A stretch of 34,233 bases of DNA from Gemmatimonadota bacterium (GTDB taxonomy: Bacteria > Gemmatimonadota > Gemmatimonadetes > Longimicrobiales > Gaopeijiaceae), in the NCBI GenBank assembly GCA_040882465.1, contig JBBEBG010000040.1, positions 62,818-97,050 of the forward strand. The letters run 5' to 3'. The position numbers and the translations under genes were made by a program. The notes below the pieces were generated by a model that worked only from the letters and a program-made list of their open reading frames with translations, had not been told where the DNA came from and made no database searches. The first letter of the stretch is position 1. Each line of letters begins with the position of its first letter. Positions 15,195-25,812 of this stretch are shown one piece after another.

Positions 15195-15998
15195 ATGCTC
15201 CTCGACACTCACTGCCACCTGACCGACGCCCGTTACCGCGGCGAGCTTTCCGGCGTGTTGGAGCGCGCGGCGGGCGCCGGGGTGAGCGGCGTCATCGCGA
15301 TCGCCTCCGACCTCCGGGACGCCGAACGTGTGCGCGCCCTCCTGACGGAGAGCGCGGCTCCCGGCGGCGGGGGCGCGCGGATCTGGGGTACGGCGGGCGT
15401 TCATCCCCACGAGGCGGCGAAGGCACCGGCCGATTTCCGGGAGAGGCTCCGGGAGGCGCTCGCCCATCCCGAGGTCGTCGCCGTCGGGGAATGTGGGCTC
15501 GACTTCCACTACGATTTTTCTCCCCGTGATTCCCAGCGGCGCGTCTTCGACGAGCATATCGAGGTCGCCTCCGAGCTCGACCTCCCCCTCGTCGTCCACT
15601 GCCGCGAAGCGGAGGAGGAGATGACCGAGCGGGTGCTGGAGGCGGGAAAGGCGGGGGTTCGCGGCGTCCTCCACTGTTTCCCGGGCGATCCCGGGCTTCT
15701 CACGGCCGCGCTCGACGCGGGATGGCTCGTCTCGTTCACCGGCCTCGTTACCTTCAAGTCCTTCGACGGAGTGGAGGCGGTGCGAAACGTTCCGGCCGAC
15801 CGGTACATGCTCGAGACGGACGGGCCCTACATGGCGCCGGTCCCCTATCGCGGAAAACGAAACGAACCCGCCTTCCTTCCGTTGATCCGCGACCGCATGG
15901 CGGAGCTGAGGGGAGAGGCGCCCGAGAAAGTCGAGTGCGACACGAGCGAGACGGCATGCCGGTTCTTCCGCCTCCCCCATGCGAATGAAGGCGCCTGA
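15195..15998 (+). CDS. tatD: TatD-family metal-dependent deoxyribonuclease
   Basis: TatD proteins are TIM-barrel metallohydrolases with 3'-5' exonuclease activity, linked to DNA repair. The 267-residue protein keeps the metal ligands: 'DTHCHL' (residues 4-9), 'GVHPHE', 'GECGLDFHYD', 'VVHCREA', 'LHCFPGD' and 'METDGPYMAP' (leading residue is L-E-T-D here). The ATG at 15195 begins the barrel directly. The ribosome site is weak: GGGGGAG lies about 14 nt upstream. It lies 56 nt after secF and 6 nt before mutL. Confidence 0.92.
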   Translation: MLLDTHCHLTDARYRGELSGVLERAAGAGVSGVIAIASDLRDAERVRALLTESAAPGGGGARIWGTAGVHPHEAAKAPADFRERLREALAHPEVVAVGECGLDFHYDFSPRDSQRRVFDEHIEVASELDLPLVVHCREAEEEMTERVLEAGKAGVRGVLHCFPGDPGLLTAALDAGWLVSFTGLVTFKSFDGVEAVRNVPADRYMLETDGPYMAPVPYRGKRNEPAFLPLIRDRMAELRGEAPEKVECDTSETACRFFRLPHANEGA

Positions 15999-16004
15999 AC
16001 TCCG

Positions 16005-17777
16005 ATGCCCCGCACCATCCGCGTCCTTCCCGACAGCGTGGCGAACCAGATCGCCGCAGGCGAGGTCGTGGAGCGTCCCGCTTCCGTGGTGAAGGAGCTC
16101 GTCGAAAACGCGTTCGACGCCGGCGCGCGGGAGATCCGCGTGCAGCTCGTCCAGGGAGGAAAGCGGGTCGTGCGCGTGTCGGACGACGGCCGCGGAATGG
16201 GCCGCGAGGATGCCATCCTCTCCCTGGACCGGCATGCGACCTCCAAGATCCGGAGCGCGGACGATCTGCGGGCCGTGGAGACCTTCGGGTTCCGGGGAGA
16301 GGCGCTCCCGGCGATCGCCTCGGTTTCACGGATGACCCTCGAGACCCGCGTGCGAGAAGAGGAAGTCGGGACCCGGATCGTCGCGCGTGGCGGTGCGATC
16401 ACCGCGGTCGAGGATGTCGCGCGCACGCCGGGGACCACGGTGACCGTGGAAAACCTGTTCTTCAACGCGCCGGCCCGCGCGAAGTTTCTTCGCCAACCCG
16501 CCGCCGAGACTCGCGCCGTGACGGAGGCCCTCGCGCCCCTCGCCCTCGCGCACCCGGAAGTCGCAATCCACCTGGACTCTGACGAGCGGCCGCTGCTGGA
16601 GCTCCCCGCCGTCGCCGACGTCGTGGAGCGCATCGGTGCGATCTGGGGCGCGGAAGCTGCCGCCGACCTCCTTCCCGTCGCTTTCCGTGATGGGGACTTC
16701 GCAATTCATGGAGTCGTCCAGAGGCCCGACGCGACGAAGCCGGGCTTCCGCCGGTCGTACCTCTTCCTGGGAGATCGCCCCTTCCGCGAGCCCGTCCTTC
16801 TCCGCGCGGCGGACCGAGGATATCGGACGACGATCCCGCGCGAGCATCGTCCCTGGGTCTTCCTCTTCCTCGATGCGCCGCGGGGAGGGGTGGACGTGAA
16901 CGTGCATCCGACGAAAGCCGAGGTCCGGTTTCGCGATAGGGCGGCCGTCGAAGACCTCGTCGAGCGGGGTGTGCGAGGTGCGCTGGAAACCCTCGAGAGC
17001 GCCGCGACCTTCGGCACCGGCACGGTCCCCACGCTCCTCCGGGTCCGTGAGCGCCGGCCCGAGGGCACGCCGGCCGAAGCGCAGATGGCCCTCTTCCTTG
17101 CGGGGGGCGTGCAGCGTCCGTCGCATACCGAGCGGGCAGCTGGAAAAATGGAACCGGGGGCAGAGGGGGGGGCGGCGCAGGAAGCCACGGGAGGCGACGG
17201 GGCGGAGAGCCCGCGCCTCTGGCAGGTCCACGACGCCTGGATCCTGGCCGAGGTGCGCGACGGGTTACTACTCATCGACCAACACGCGGCTCACGAGCGC
17301 GTCCTCTTCGAGCGGATCATGGCCGGCTTCGGCGCCGGTGGCATGGAAGGACAGCGGCTCCTCTTTCCCCTGACGGTGCGCCTCACTCTGGCTGAATACG
17401 CGATCGTGGAGGAACTCGGCGGGCTTCTCCGGCGCACGGGATTCGAGGTCGAGGGATTCGGCGGGGATACGGTGATCGTGCATGCGGTCCCCCATCCGCA
17501 CCCCCACTTCGACGCGGAACGATGCCTGCGGGAGATGATCGATGAGCTGACCCGGGGCTCGGAGCTGACCCGCGCGGCGCGGAATCAACATGAGCGCGTG
17601 GCGATGAGCTTCGCGTGCAAAGGCGCGATCAAGGCGGGACAGCCGCTCTCGGACTCCGAGGTCCAGGAGCTCTTCGACGCCCTCTTCGCCACCGAGCTTC
17701 CCTTCCACGACGTGCATGGGCGACCGACGACGGTCCGCCTTTCCCGTGGGGAGATCGAGAGGAAGTTCGGGCGTTGA
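16005..17777 (+). CDS. mutL: DNA mismatch repair protein MutL
   Basis: MutL couples mismatch recognition by MutS to strand removal. The 590-residue protein has the GHKL ATPase domain: 'IAAGEVVERPASVVKELVENAFDAGA' in pieces (Glu31, Asn35), 'SDDGRGM' (Asp61), 'HATSKI' and 'GFRGEAL'. The transducer domain carries 'NVHPTKAEVRF'. A linker follows, then a C-terminal domain with the endonuclease motif DQHA(x2)E(x4)E at Asp425-Glu436 and the 'ACKGAIKAG' segment (Cys538). The usual CPHGRP motif reads DVHGRP (569-574), so one expected zinc-ligand cysteine is missing while the His remains. Nicking activity is likely from the first motif, but the metal site is altered. Confidence 0.95.
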   Translation: MPRTIRVLPDSVANQIAAGEVVERPASVVKELVENAFDAGAREIRVQLVQGGKRVVRVSDDGRGMGREDAILSLDRHATSKIRSADDLRAVETFGFRGEALPAIASVSRMTLETRVREEEVGTRIVARGGAITAVEDVARTPGTTVTVENLFFNAPARAKFLRQPAAETRAVTEALAPLALAHPEVAIHLDSDERPLLELPAVADVVERIGAIWGAEAAADLLPVAFRDGDFAIHGVVQRPDATKPGFRRSYLFLGDRPFREPVLLRAADRGYRTTIPREHRPWVFLFLDAPRGGVDVNVHPTKAEVRFRDRAAVEDLVERGVRGALETLESAATFGTGTVPTLLRVRERRPEGTPAEAQMALFLAGGVQRPSHTERAAGKMEPGAEGGAAQEATGGDGAESPRLWQVHDAWILAEVRDGLLLIDQHAAHERVLFERIMAGFGAGGMEGQRLLFPLTVRLTLAEYAIVEELGGLLRRTGFEVEGFGGDTVIVHAVPHPHPHFDAERCLREMIDELTRGSELTRAARNQHERVAMSFACKGAIKAGQPLSDSEVQELFDALFATELPFHDVHGRPTTVRLSRGEIERKFGR

Positions 17778-18748
17778 GCGCACTCGCTCTCGTCGGCCCT
17801 ACCACTTCGGGAAAGACGGTCCTCTCGATCTCCCTGGCGCTCCGGCTTGGTGCGGAGATCGTTTCGACGGACTCGCGGCAGGTGTATCGCGGGATGGACA
17901 TCGGAACGGACAAGGCGACGCCGGCCGACCGGGAGCGTGTTCCCCATCACGGGCTCGACCTCGTGGATCCGGGCGAGCGGTATTCCGCCGGACAGTTCGC
18001 CCGCGACGCGCGGGGCTGGATCGAGGGGATCCGCGGACGAGGGCGTGTTCCGCTGCTCGTGGGAGGAACGGGCTTTTTCCTCCGGGCCCTGACCGAGCCC
18101 ATCTTCCGCGAACCCCGTCTGGAAGGGGGGCGGCGCGAGCGGCTGCGGGGCTACCTCTCCACCCTGTCGGTCGAAGAGATGGGGCGTTGGGCACGTGCGC
18201 TCGACCCCGCTCGGGCGGCCCTCGCCACCGAAGGTGGGCGCCAGCGGCTGGCCCGCACCCTCGAGGTTCCCCTCCTGACGGGACACCCCCTCTCTTGGTG
18301 GCACCGGCACGCCCCCCCGGATGCTCTCCCGGTCGAGACTCGCATCGTGCGACTGCAGGTGCCACGCGACGAGCTCCACCGGCGGATCGATGCCCGCGCC
18401 CGCGCGATGTTCGAGGGGGGGCTCCTCGATGAGGTGCGCCACCTGCTGGAGAGGGGGATCACCGCTTCGTCGCCGGGAATGACCGCGACCGGATATCGGG
18501 AGGCCGCCGAAGTGCTTGCGGGGACCCTATCCCAGGAGGAGGCGATCGCCCGAGTCCAGAGTGGGACGCGCCGATACGCCCGCCGGCAGGAGACCTGGTT
18601 CCGAAACCAGCTTCCGGCCAACACCTTCGTCCTCGACGCGACGGTGCCGCCGGCCGACCAGGTCGCGCGGGTTTTCGACTGGTGGGCGGGGACCAGGAGC
18701 CCCCTGGAAGGGGTAGGGAGTGCGCCCGCACGGGGCGGCCCGGAATGA
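17774..18748 (+). CDS. miaA: tRNA dimethylallyltransferase
   Basis: Transfers the dimethylallyl group to N6 of adenosine 37 in tRNAs that read codons starting with U. The 324-residue protein has the P-loop GPTTSGKT (8-15), 'STDSRQVYRGMDIGTDK', 'HHGLDLVDPGERYSAGQFA', 'LLVGGTGFF' and the late 'TRRYARRQETWFRNQ' typical of MiaA. The start is a TTG overlapping the mutL stop (TTGA); no better start lies in frame. The mutL-miaA order is widespread in bacteria. Confidence 0.93.
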   Translation: MSALALVGPTTSGKTVLSISLALRLGAEIVSTDSRQVYRGMDIGTDKATPADRERVPHHGLDLVDPGERYSAGQFARDARGWIEGIRGRGRVPLLVGGTGFFLRALTEPIFREPRLEGGRRERLRGYLSTLSVEEMGRWARALDPARAALATEGGRQRLARTLEVPLLTGHPLSWWHRHAPPDALPVETRIVRLQVPRDELHRRIDARARAMFEGGLLDEVRHLLERGITASSPGMTATGYREAAEVLAGTLSQEEAIARVQSGTRRYARRQETWFRNQLPANTFVLDATVPPADQVARVFDWWAGTRSPLEGVGSAPARGGPE

Positions 18749-18779
18749 TGGCGCCTTCTTACTTTCCCCTCGGAGCCAC

Positions 18780-19937
18780 GTGAAGATCGGAATCACCTGC
18801 TACCCGACCTACGGAGGGTCCGGCGCGGTCGCGACGGAGCTGGGACTCGTCCTGGCGGACCGCGGCCACGAGGTCCACTTCATCTCGTATGCCCAGCCCT
18901 TCCGGCTTTCCGGATTCCGAGAGCGCCTCTACTTCCACGAAGTGGAGATGGATCAATATCCTCTCTTCGAGCATCCTCCGTATTCGCTCGCCCTCGCGGT
19001 CTCCATCCACGAGGTGGCCGTGAAATACGGCCTCGACATCATCCACGTGCACTACGCGATTCCTCACGCGACGTCGGCCTGGATCGCCGGACAGATGTTC
19101 GAAGGAAGTCCCGCGCCCCGGATCGTGACGACACTTCACGGCACCGACATCACGCTGGTGGGGCAACATCCATCCTTCCACTCGATCACCCGATTTTCGA
19201 TCCTTCGGTCCGATGGGCTTACGGCCGTTTCCGAGTACCTCCGCGACGAGACCGAGCGGAACTTCGGGGTTAAGCGCGAGCGGATCCGAGTCATTCCGAA
19301 CTTCGTGGATACGGAGCTGTACCGGCGGGACCGGGTTCCTTGCCACCGCTCGAGCCTCGCTCCGCCCGGAGAAAAGATCCTCATGCACGTCTCGAACTTT
19401 CGGGCCGTGAAGAGGGTCGAGGACGTAGTGCGGATCTTCGCGGGGGTGCAGGCGCGGATTCCTTCCCGCCTCGTCATGATCGGGGACGGCCCCGAGCGGC
19501 CCCGGGCCGTCCAGCAGGCCGAGGCGTCCGGCGTGTCCGATCGGGTCCTGTTTCTCGGAAAACACAGCTCGGTGGACGAGCTCCTCGCCTGCGCGGACCT
19601 CTTCCTTCTCCCGAGCGAATCCGAGTCCTTCGGCCTCGCGGCCCTCGAGGCCATGGCGTGTGGGACGCCGGTGGTGGCGTCCAAAGTGGGCGGCCTCCCC
19701 GAGGTCGTCGCGAATGGGGAGACCGGCTTCCTTTTCCCCCTTGGAGAAGTCGATCTCATGGTCGAAGGCGCGCTGGAGCTGCTCGGCTCGAAGGAGAGGT
19801 GGCAGGCGATGAGCCGCGCCGGCCGACAGCTCGCGGTGGAGCGTTTCTCGGCGGCCAAGGTCGTGCCCGCCTACGAGGAGTATTACGGCGAAGTGCTCGC
19901 AAGCGCGGCCCGGAAACCCGAGGCGCGGGCCGTATGA
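18780..19937 (+). CDS. bshA: N-acetyl-alpha-D-glucosaminyl L-malate synthase (bacillithiol synthesis)
   Basis: First enzyme of bacillithiol synthesis, joining GlcNAc from UDP-GlcNAc to L-malate. The 385-residue GT4 glycosyltransferase begins with the BshA hallmark 'KIGITCYPTYGGSGAVATELG' (residues 2-22, given as family signature). It has 'HVHYAIPHA' and 'TTLHGTDITLVG' in the N-terminal Rossmann domain, and 'SNFRAVKRVEDVVRIF', 'GDGPE' and 'LLPSESESFGLAALEAMACG' in the donor-binding C-terminal domain. The GTG at 18780 follows GGAG with 4 nt spacing. bshB and bshC are not in the window. nadC starts inside its stop codon. Confidence 0.92.
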   Translation: MKIGITCYPTYGGSGAVATELGLVLADRGHEVHFISYAQPFRLSGFRERLYFHEVEMDQYPLFEHPPYSLALAVSIHEVAVKYGLDIIHVHYAIPHATSAWIAGQMFEGSPAPRIVTTLHGTDITLVGQHPSFHSITRFSILRSDGLTAVSEYLRDETERNFGVKRERIRVIPNFVDTELYRRDRVPCHRSSLAPPGEKILMHVSNFRAVKRVEDVVRIFAGVQARIPSRLVMIGDGPERPRAVQQAEASGVSDRVLFLGKHSSVDELLACADLFLLPSESESFGLAALEAMACGTPVVASKVGGLPEVVANGETGFLFPLGEVDLMVEGALELLGSKERWQAMSRAGRQLAVERFSAAKVVPAYEEYYGEVLASAARKPEARAV

Positions 19938-20836
19938 GTATCGTCGAGGACGAGGCGAAGTTTCTTCTCGCCGCAGCGCTCGCCGAAGACGTGGGGGCGG
20001 GGGATCTTACCACGCGCTGGACGGTGAGCGACGATCTGGCCGGAGCCGCGGAGATCGTCGCGAAGGAGCCGCTCGTCCTCGCCGGCGCATTCGTGGCTCG
20101 CCTCGCCTTCCTCGCCCTCGACCCGGCCGCCGAAGTCGAGCTCCCGGAGCCCGAGGGCGCGGAGGTCTCCGAGGGGGCGACCGTCCTTCGTGTCCGAGGG
20201 AAGGTGGCGGGGATCCTCACGGCCGAACGAACGGCACTGAACTTTCTCGCGCGTCTCTCGGGGATCGCCACACTCACCCGTGAGTTCGTGGAGAGGGTGG
20301 CGGGAACGGGGGCGCGAATCACCGACACGCGGAAAACGACGCCGGGGTGGCGCCATCTGGAAAAGTGGGCGGTTCAGCTCGGGGGCGGCGCCAATCACCG
20401 GATGGGCCTCTACGACATGATCCTCGTCAAGGACAACCACATCGCGGCGGCCGGTGGCGTTCGCGAAGCTGCGCAGAGGGTCGTGGACCGGAACGAGGCC
20501 CGCCTCCCCGTCGAAGTCGAGGTCGTCCGCCCCGCAGACGTGGAGGAGCTCCGCGGGATGCGGGTGAACCGGATTCTCCTCGACAACATGAGTGAAGTGG
20601 ATCTGCGAGACGCAGTGGCCCGCGTCTCCCGATGGCCCGCTCCCCGCCCCGAGCTCGAGGCCTCCGGAAACATGACGCTGGATCGGGTCCCGGGCGTGGC
20701 GCGAACCGGCGTGGCTTGGATCTCCGTCGGGGCGCTCACCCATTCAGTGCGCTCCGTGGACCTTTCCCTGCGGCTGGCTCTTGCCGGAGATGAGGGGCGC
20801 CCGGAGGGCGAGGCGCCCCGGGGGGGCGTCGCGTGA
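19934..20836 (+). CDS. nadC: Nicotinate-nucleotide diphosphorylase (carboxylating)
   Basis: Converts quinolinate and phosphoribosyl pyrophosphate to nicotinate mononucleotide in de novo NAD synthesis. The 300-residue protein has 'EDVGAGDLTT' near residue 18, 'AERTALNFLARLSGIAT', then the active-site run 'DTRKTTPGWRHLEKWAV' with 'GGGANHRMGLYDMILVKDNH', and the C-terminal 'EASGNMTLDRVPGVARTGVAW'. ATG overlaps the bshA stop by 4 nt and the stop overlaps birA by 4 nt. nadA and nadB are not nearby. Confidence 0.95.
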   Translation: MSIVEDEAKFLLAAALAEDVGAGDLTTRWTVSDDLAGAAEIVAKEPLVLAGAFVARLAFLALDPAAEVELPEPEGAEVSEGATVLRVRGKVAGILTAERTALNFLARLSGIATLTREFVERVAGTGARITDTRKTTPGWRHLEKWAVQLGGGANHRMGLYDMILVKDNHIAAAGGVREAAQRVVDRNEARLPVEVEVVRPADVEELRGMRVNRILLDNMSEVDLRDAVARVSRWPAPRPELEASGNMTLDRVPGVARTGVAWISVGALTHSVRSVDLSLRLALAGDEGRPEGEAPRGGVA

Positions 20837-21687
20837 CCTCGATCCGGCGCGGAGAAGTGCCGTCGGCCTGGCGGGGACGGGAGGTCGAAGCCTGGGCGGG
20901 CGAGCTCGGTGTCCCCGCTCTCGAGCTCGCCGGTGTCATCCCCTCGACGAACGACCGTCTCCGCAACCTCGCCGATGGTGGCGCCCCACCCCTCACGACG
21001 GTGATCGCGGGAGCCCAGACGCGCGGTCGGGGGCGAAGCGGGAGGGGATGGCACTCTCCGCCCGACTCAGGACTCTGGATGTCGATCCTCCTCGCGGGTG
21101 AGGGAGGTGCCGCGAATGTCCTTCCGCTCGCGGTGGGGGTGGCCGCTGCCCGCGCACTCGAGCGCTTTTCTCCGCTTCCCGTGTCCCTGAAATGGCCCAA
21201 CGACCTTCTCTTCGGGGACCAAAAAGTGGCGGGAATTCTGTGCGAGGCGGCGGGGGATGGGCGCGATGGGATCGTCGTGGGAATCGGGGTAAACCTGCGC
21301 CGCCCTTTGAGCGGAGTCCCTGACGAGCTCGCTCCGAACATCGCGTTCCTGGAAGAGGTCGCGGGCGGGGCGGTACGGGAACCTTCGCTCGCCCGCGTCC
21401 TCGTCGGCGAGATCGGGCATTGGGCGCGCCCCGCTCCGCGTTCGCTCGCCGGGCGCCTGCGTGCGGAATGGGAGGCGCGGGACTGCCTCACCGGGCGCCC
21501 GGTCCACCTCGAAAATGGCATCCGGGGGATCGCTCGGGGCGTCTCCAAAGACGGGTCGCTGGAGCTGGTCGCGTCGGACGGGCGGGCCCTTCGCGTGCGA
21601 TCGGGGAGTGTTCGCCTCGACCTCGAGGACGGATCGCTCGCGCTCCATGCCTTCAACCGGGATCGGACGATCAAGGGAGGGGAGTGA
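20833..21687 (+). CDS. birA: Biotin--[acetyl-CoA-carboxylase] ligase
   Basis: Attaches biotin to carrier proteins such as the acetyl-CoA carboxylase BCCP. The 284-residue protein is a short (class I) ligase: it lacks the N-terminal winged helix found in E. coli BirA, so it should not act as a repressor. Visible motifs are 'STNDRLRNLA', the biotinyl-AMP loop 'QTRGRGRSGRGWHS', 'SLKWPNDLLFGDQKVAGILCE' (split here as two motifs) and 'VVGIGVNL'. GTG start with a 4-nt overlap to nadC. Its stop shares one base with the coaX ATG. Confidence 0.93.
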   Translation: MTSIRRGEVPSAWRGREVEAWAGELGVPALELAGVIPSTNDRLRNLADGGAPPLTTVIAGAQTRGRGRSGRGWHSPPDSGLWMSILLAGEGGAANVLPLAVGVAAARALERFSPLPVSLKWPNDLLFGDQKVAGILCEAAGDGRDGIVVGIGVNLRRPLSGVPDELAPNIAFLEEVAGGAVREPSLARVLVGEIGHWARPAPRSLAGRLRAEWEARDCLTGRPVHLENGIRGIARGVSKDGSLELVASDGRALRVRSGSVRLDLEDGSLALHAFNRDRTIKGGE

Positions 21688-22469
21688 TGCACCTCGCCAT
21701 CGACGTTGGAAATACCGAGTCGGTCATCGGGCTCTTCCAGCCCGACTCCCTCGATGTCGAGGCGCATTGGCGTTACGCGACGCCGGTTCCACGTTCCTCT
21801 GACGAGCTCCTCCTCCTCTTTCGGGGCTTTCTCCGCGACGCTGGGCGCGACATGGAGGAGTTGACCCGGATTGTCGTGGGGTCAGTTGTCCCCGCGCATG
21901 CCGAGATCCTTCGCCGAACCCTCGCCGGCGTGTCCGAGGGACAGGTTCATTTCCTGGAGGGCGCCGACCGGCTTCCGATCCGCCTCGAGGTCGAAGAGCC
22001 CCGGACGGTGGGCGCGGACCGAATCGCGAACACTCTCGCCGCCCATCATCTCTACCGCGAGGACACCGTCGTCGTGGATCTCGGCACCGCCACCACCTTC
22101 GACTGTATCGGCGGGGAGGGGACCTTTGTGGGGGGTGTCATCGCGCCCGGGATCCAGGCAGGGCAGGAGTGGCTCGGGGAGAGAACCGCCAAGCTTCCCA
22201 GCGTCGAGTTTTCCCCCCCGGACCGCGTGATCGGTCGGCGCACCGAAAGCTGCTTGCGGAGTGGCCTCTTTTATTCGGCCGTGGACGCAATCGATGGAAT
22301 TGTCGGGAGGATCCTTTCCGAGTGGGAGCGGCCGAAGGCGCGGGTCGTGGCGACGGGCGGGTACGCCGGCCTCGTCGCGCCGCACTCCCGCACCGTGCGG
22401 CACCTGGAGCCACACCTCACCCTCGTGGGGTTGACGCTCGCGGGTCGCTACCTCGACGGCGGCGCCTGA
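21687..22469 (+). CDS. coaX: Type III pantothenate kinase
   Basis: Phosphorylates pantothenate, the first step of coenzyme A synthesis. The 260-residue ASKHA-fold protein has 'LAIDVGNTESVIGLF' (3-17), 'PRTVGADRIAN' and 'VVVDLGTATTFDCI', all conserved in CoaX. AAGGGAGGGG lies just before the ATG, which shares one base with the birA stop. The birA-coaX pairing is common in bacteria. The 3' end overlaps the convergent squalene/phytoene-synthase-like gene by 22 nt. Confidence 0.95.
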   Translation: MHLAIDVGNTESVIGLFQPDSLDVEAHWRYATPVPRSSDELLLLFRGFLRDAGRDMEELTRIVVGSVVPAHAEILRRTLAGVSEGQVHFLEGADRLPIRLEVEEPRTVGADRIANTLAAHHLYREDTVVVDLGTATTFDCIGGEGTFVGGVIAPGIQAGQEWLGERTAKLPSVEFSPPDRVIGRRTESCLRSGLFYSAVDAIDGIVGRILSEWERPKARVVATGGYAGLVAPHSRTVRHLEPHLTLVGLTLAGRYLDGGA

Positions 22470-23482
22470 GGGGTCGGTCTTGCTGCTTGGCCCCGATGGG
22501 CCGCCAGCGCGAGGACCCTCTCCCTTTCTCCCTCGAGCCAGCGATTCGAATAAAACCGAAGCCGCGTCTCCAGGATGATCCTTCGCACGTCGCGGCGGCT
22601 CACCTTCACGGGTGTGTCGAAGACCTCGAGATCCTCCAGAGAAGCCTCGGCCGTCCGCGACGCGAGAAGCGCCGGCACGATGCAGAAGATGCGGATTCCC
22701 CGCGCCGACCTGGGGAGGATCTGGCAGTATCGAAAGCCGTCCGCGACGTGGCGGGCCGCCTTGCGCACGAGGAAGGCGAGGATCCGCTCCTTTTCGGCGC
22801 GTGAGAGGTGCCGGAGGTCGCGGGGTTCGGCGGCGTTCCCCAGGACATCGCGCGGCACGTAGGTCCAGCCGCGATGCGGGTCTTCGTGGAGCCCGCGGAT
22901 CACGTTGACCGTCTGAAGTCCGAGTCCGAAGGTGACGGCGACCGCTTCGAGCTCCTCCCGCTTCGCCGCGAGGGGTGGATGGTGCGCGAGGAAGAGGTCG
23001 GTGAGGAGGAGCCCGACCCGCCCCGCAACCTCGAACATGTAGGCGTCGAGCGCGGCTTCATCCGGAAAGTCGTCTCCGCGGCCGATCCAATGCGCCATCC
23101 CGCGGGTGGTGGCGGCCGTGTGCCGCCGGATGATCTCCTGAGGGACGGGAGGGACCGCCCGCAGTCCCGCGAGAATTCCCTCGGCCTCGAGGGCAGCGCG
23201 GCGGTCGGGAAGGGCCGCGTCGGCCGAAGCCACCGCTCTCGCCAGCTCCGCAGCCTCGATCCCTGCCCCGGCTCCCACGGCGCCATCGAGGAGGCGGGCC
23301 CACCCGTCGAGGAGCCGTCGCTTTTCGGAGGGGGCGAGGGTCGGGGAGTCCTCGAAATAGTCGGCGACGCGGAGAACGAGGTAGGCGAGGGTGACGCTGT
23401 CGCGAAGCCCCCGGGGAAGTGCCTCGATTCCGACGGCGAAGGTCCTACTCGTGGACCGTAGGAGGTCGTAATACTCCCGCAT
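22448..23482 (-). CDS. Squalene/phytoene synthase-like protein
   Basis: A 344-residue protein of the squalene/phytoene synthase fold, which couples two prenyl diphosphates head to head. The first Asp-rich motif is present: 'LVLRVADYFEDS' with Asp41, Glu44 and Asp45. The second region reads 'VNVIRGLHEDPHRGWTYVPRDVL' in two parts (around 192-214). Where squalene and phytoene synthases have Asp after the Arg, this protein has Gly197, although Glu200-Asp201 remain. 'STSRTFAVGIEALP' at the N-terminus is like squalene synthases. The product (squalene, a C30 or C40 carotenoid precursor, or something else) cannot be told. No other isoprenoid gene is adjacent. Confidence 0.82.
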   Translation of the reverse strand: MREYYDLLRSTSRTFAVGIEALPRGLRDSVTLAYLVLRVADYFEDSPTLAPSEKRRLLDGWARLLDGAVGAGAGIEAAELARAVASADAALPDRRAALEAEGILAGLRAVPPVPQEIIRRHTAATTRGMAHWIGRGDDFPDEAALDAYMFEVAGRVGLLLTDLFLAHHPPLAAKREELEAVAVTFGLGLQTVNVIRGLHEDPHRGWTYVPRDVLGNAAEPRDLRHLSRAEKERILAFLVRKAARHVADGFRYCQILPRSARGIRIFCIVPALLASRTAEASLEDLEVFDTPVKVSRRDVRRIILETRLRFYSNRWLEGERERVLALAAHRGQAARPTPQAPPSR

Positions 23483-23685
23483 GTTCGGGGGCTTTCGGGC
23501 TCCGGTCCGAGGGCTCTGGCGGACGACACTTCGAGAGGCGGGAAACTAAGCCGCCCCTCCAAGGGGAACAACCCGGACGGAGCCCCGGGGAAGCCCACGC
23601 ACCCCCCCCCAGAAACCCTCTACGGGGCCTCCGAAAATCCCCTCTCCAGGCCAATCTCGGCACGCCCGTCGCTCCCGGTCGGCCC
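23483..23685. other. Divergent intergenic region before groESL
   Basis: About 200 GC-rich bases between the minus-strand synthase-like gene and the groESL promoter. I see no gene, RNA or clear promoter for the synthase-like gene here. Confidence 0.4.
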
Positions 23686-23713
23686 TTGACGCCCAACGAC
23701 TCTCGCCTACATT
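23686..23713 (+). promoter_or_regulatory. groESL promoter
   Basis: TTGACG (23686-23691) and TACATT (23708-23713) with a 16-nt spacer form a vegetative-type promoter. Predicted transcription would begin near 23720, directly before the CIRCE element. Confidence 0.68.
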
Positions 23714-23725
23714 GGGTGCGGGTTG

Positions 23726-23752
23726 TTAGCACTCTCTCTGTTCGGGTGCTAA
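23726..23752 (+). promoter_or_regulatory. CIRCE element (HrcA operator)
   Basis: TTAGCACTC-N9-GGGTGCTAA, 27 bp, matches the CIRCE inverted repeat with one mismatch (GAG to GGG in the right arm). It lies just after the predicted transcription start of groESL. HrcA binding here is released on heat shock when GroEL is titrated by unfolded protein. hrcA itself is not in the window. Confidence 0.94.
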
Positions 23753-23812
23753 CACGAGTGCGAGGCCCGTTTGGAGCCCTTAATCATCGAAGAGGAGCAC
23801 GGAGGAACAACT

Positions 23813-25790
<1,978 letters not shown>

Positions 25791-25812
25791 TCGGTTCCGC
25801 CCAACCGTATCC

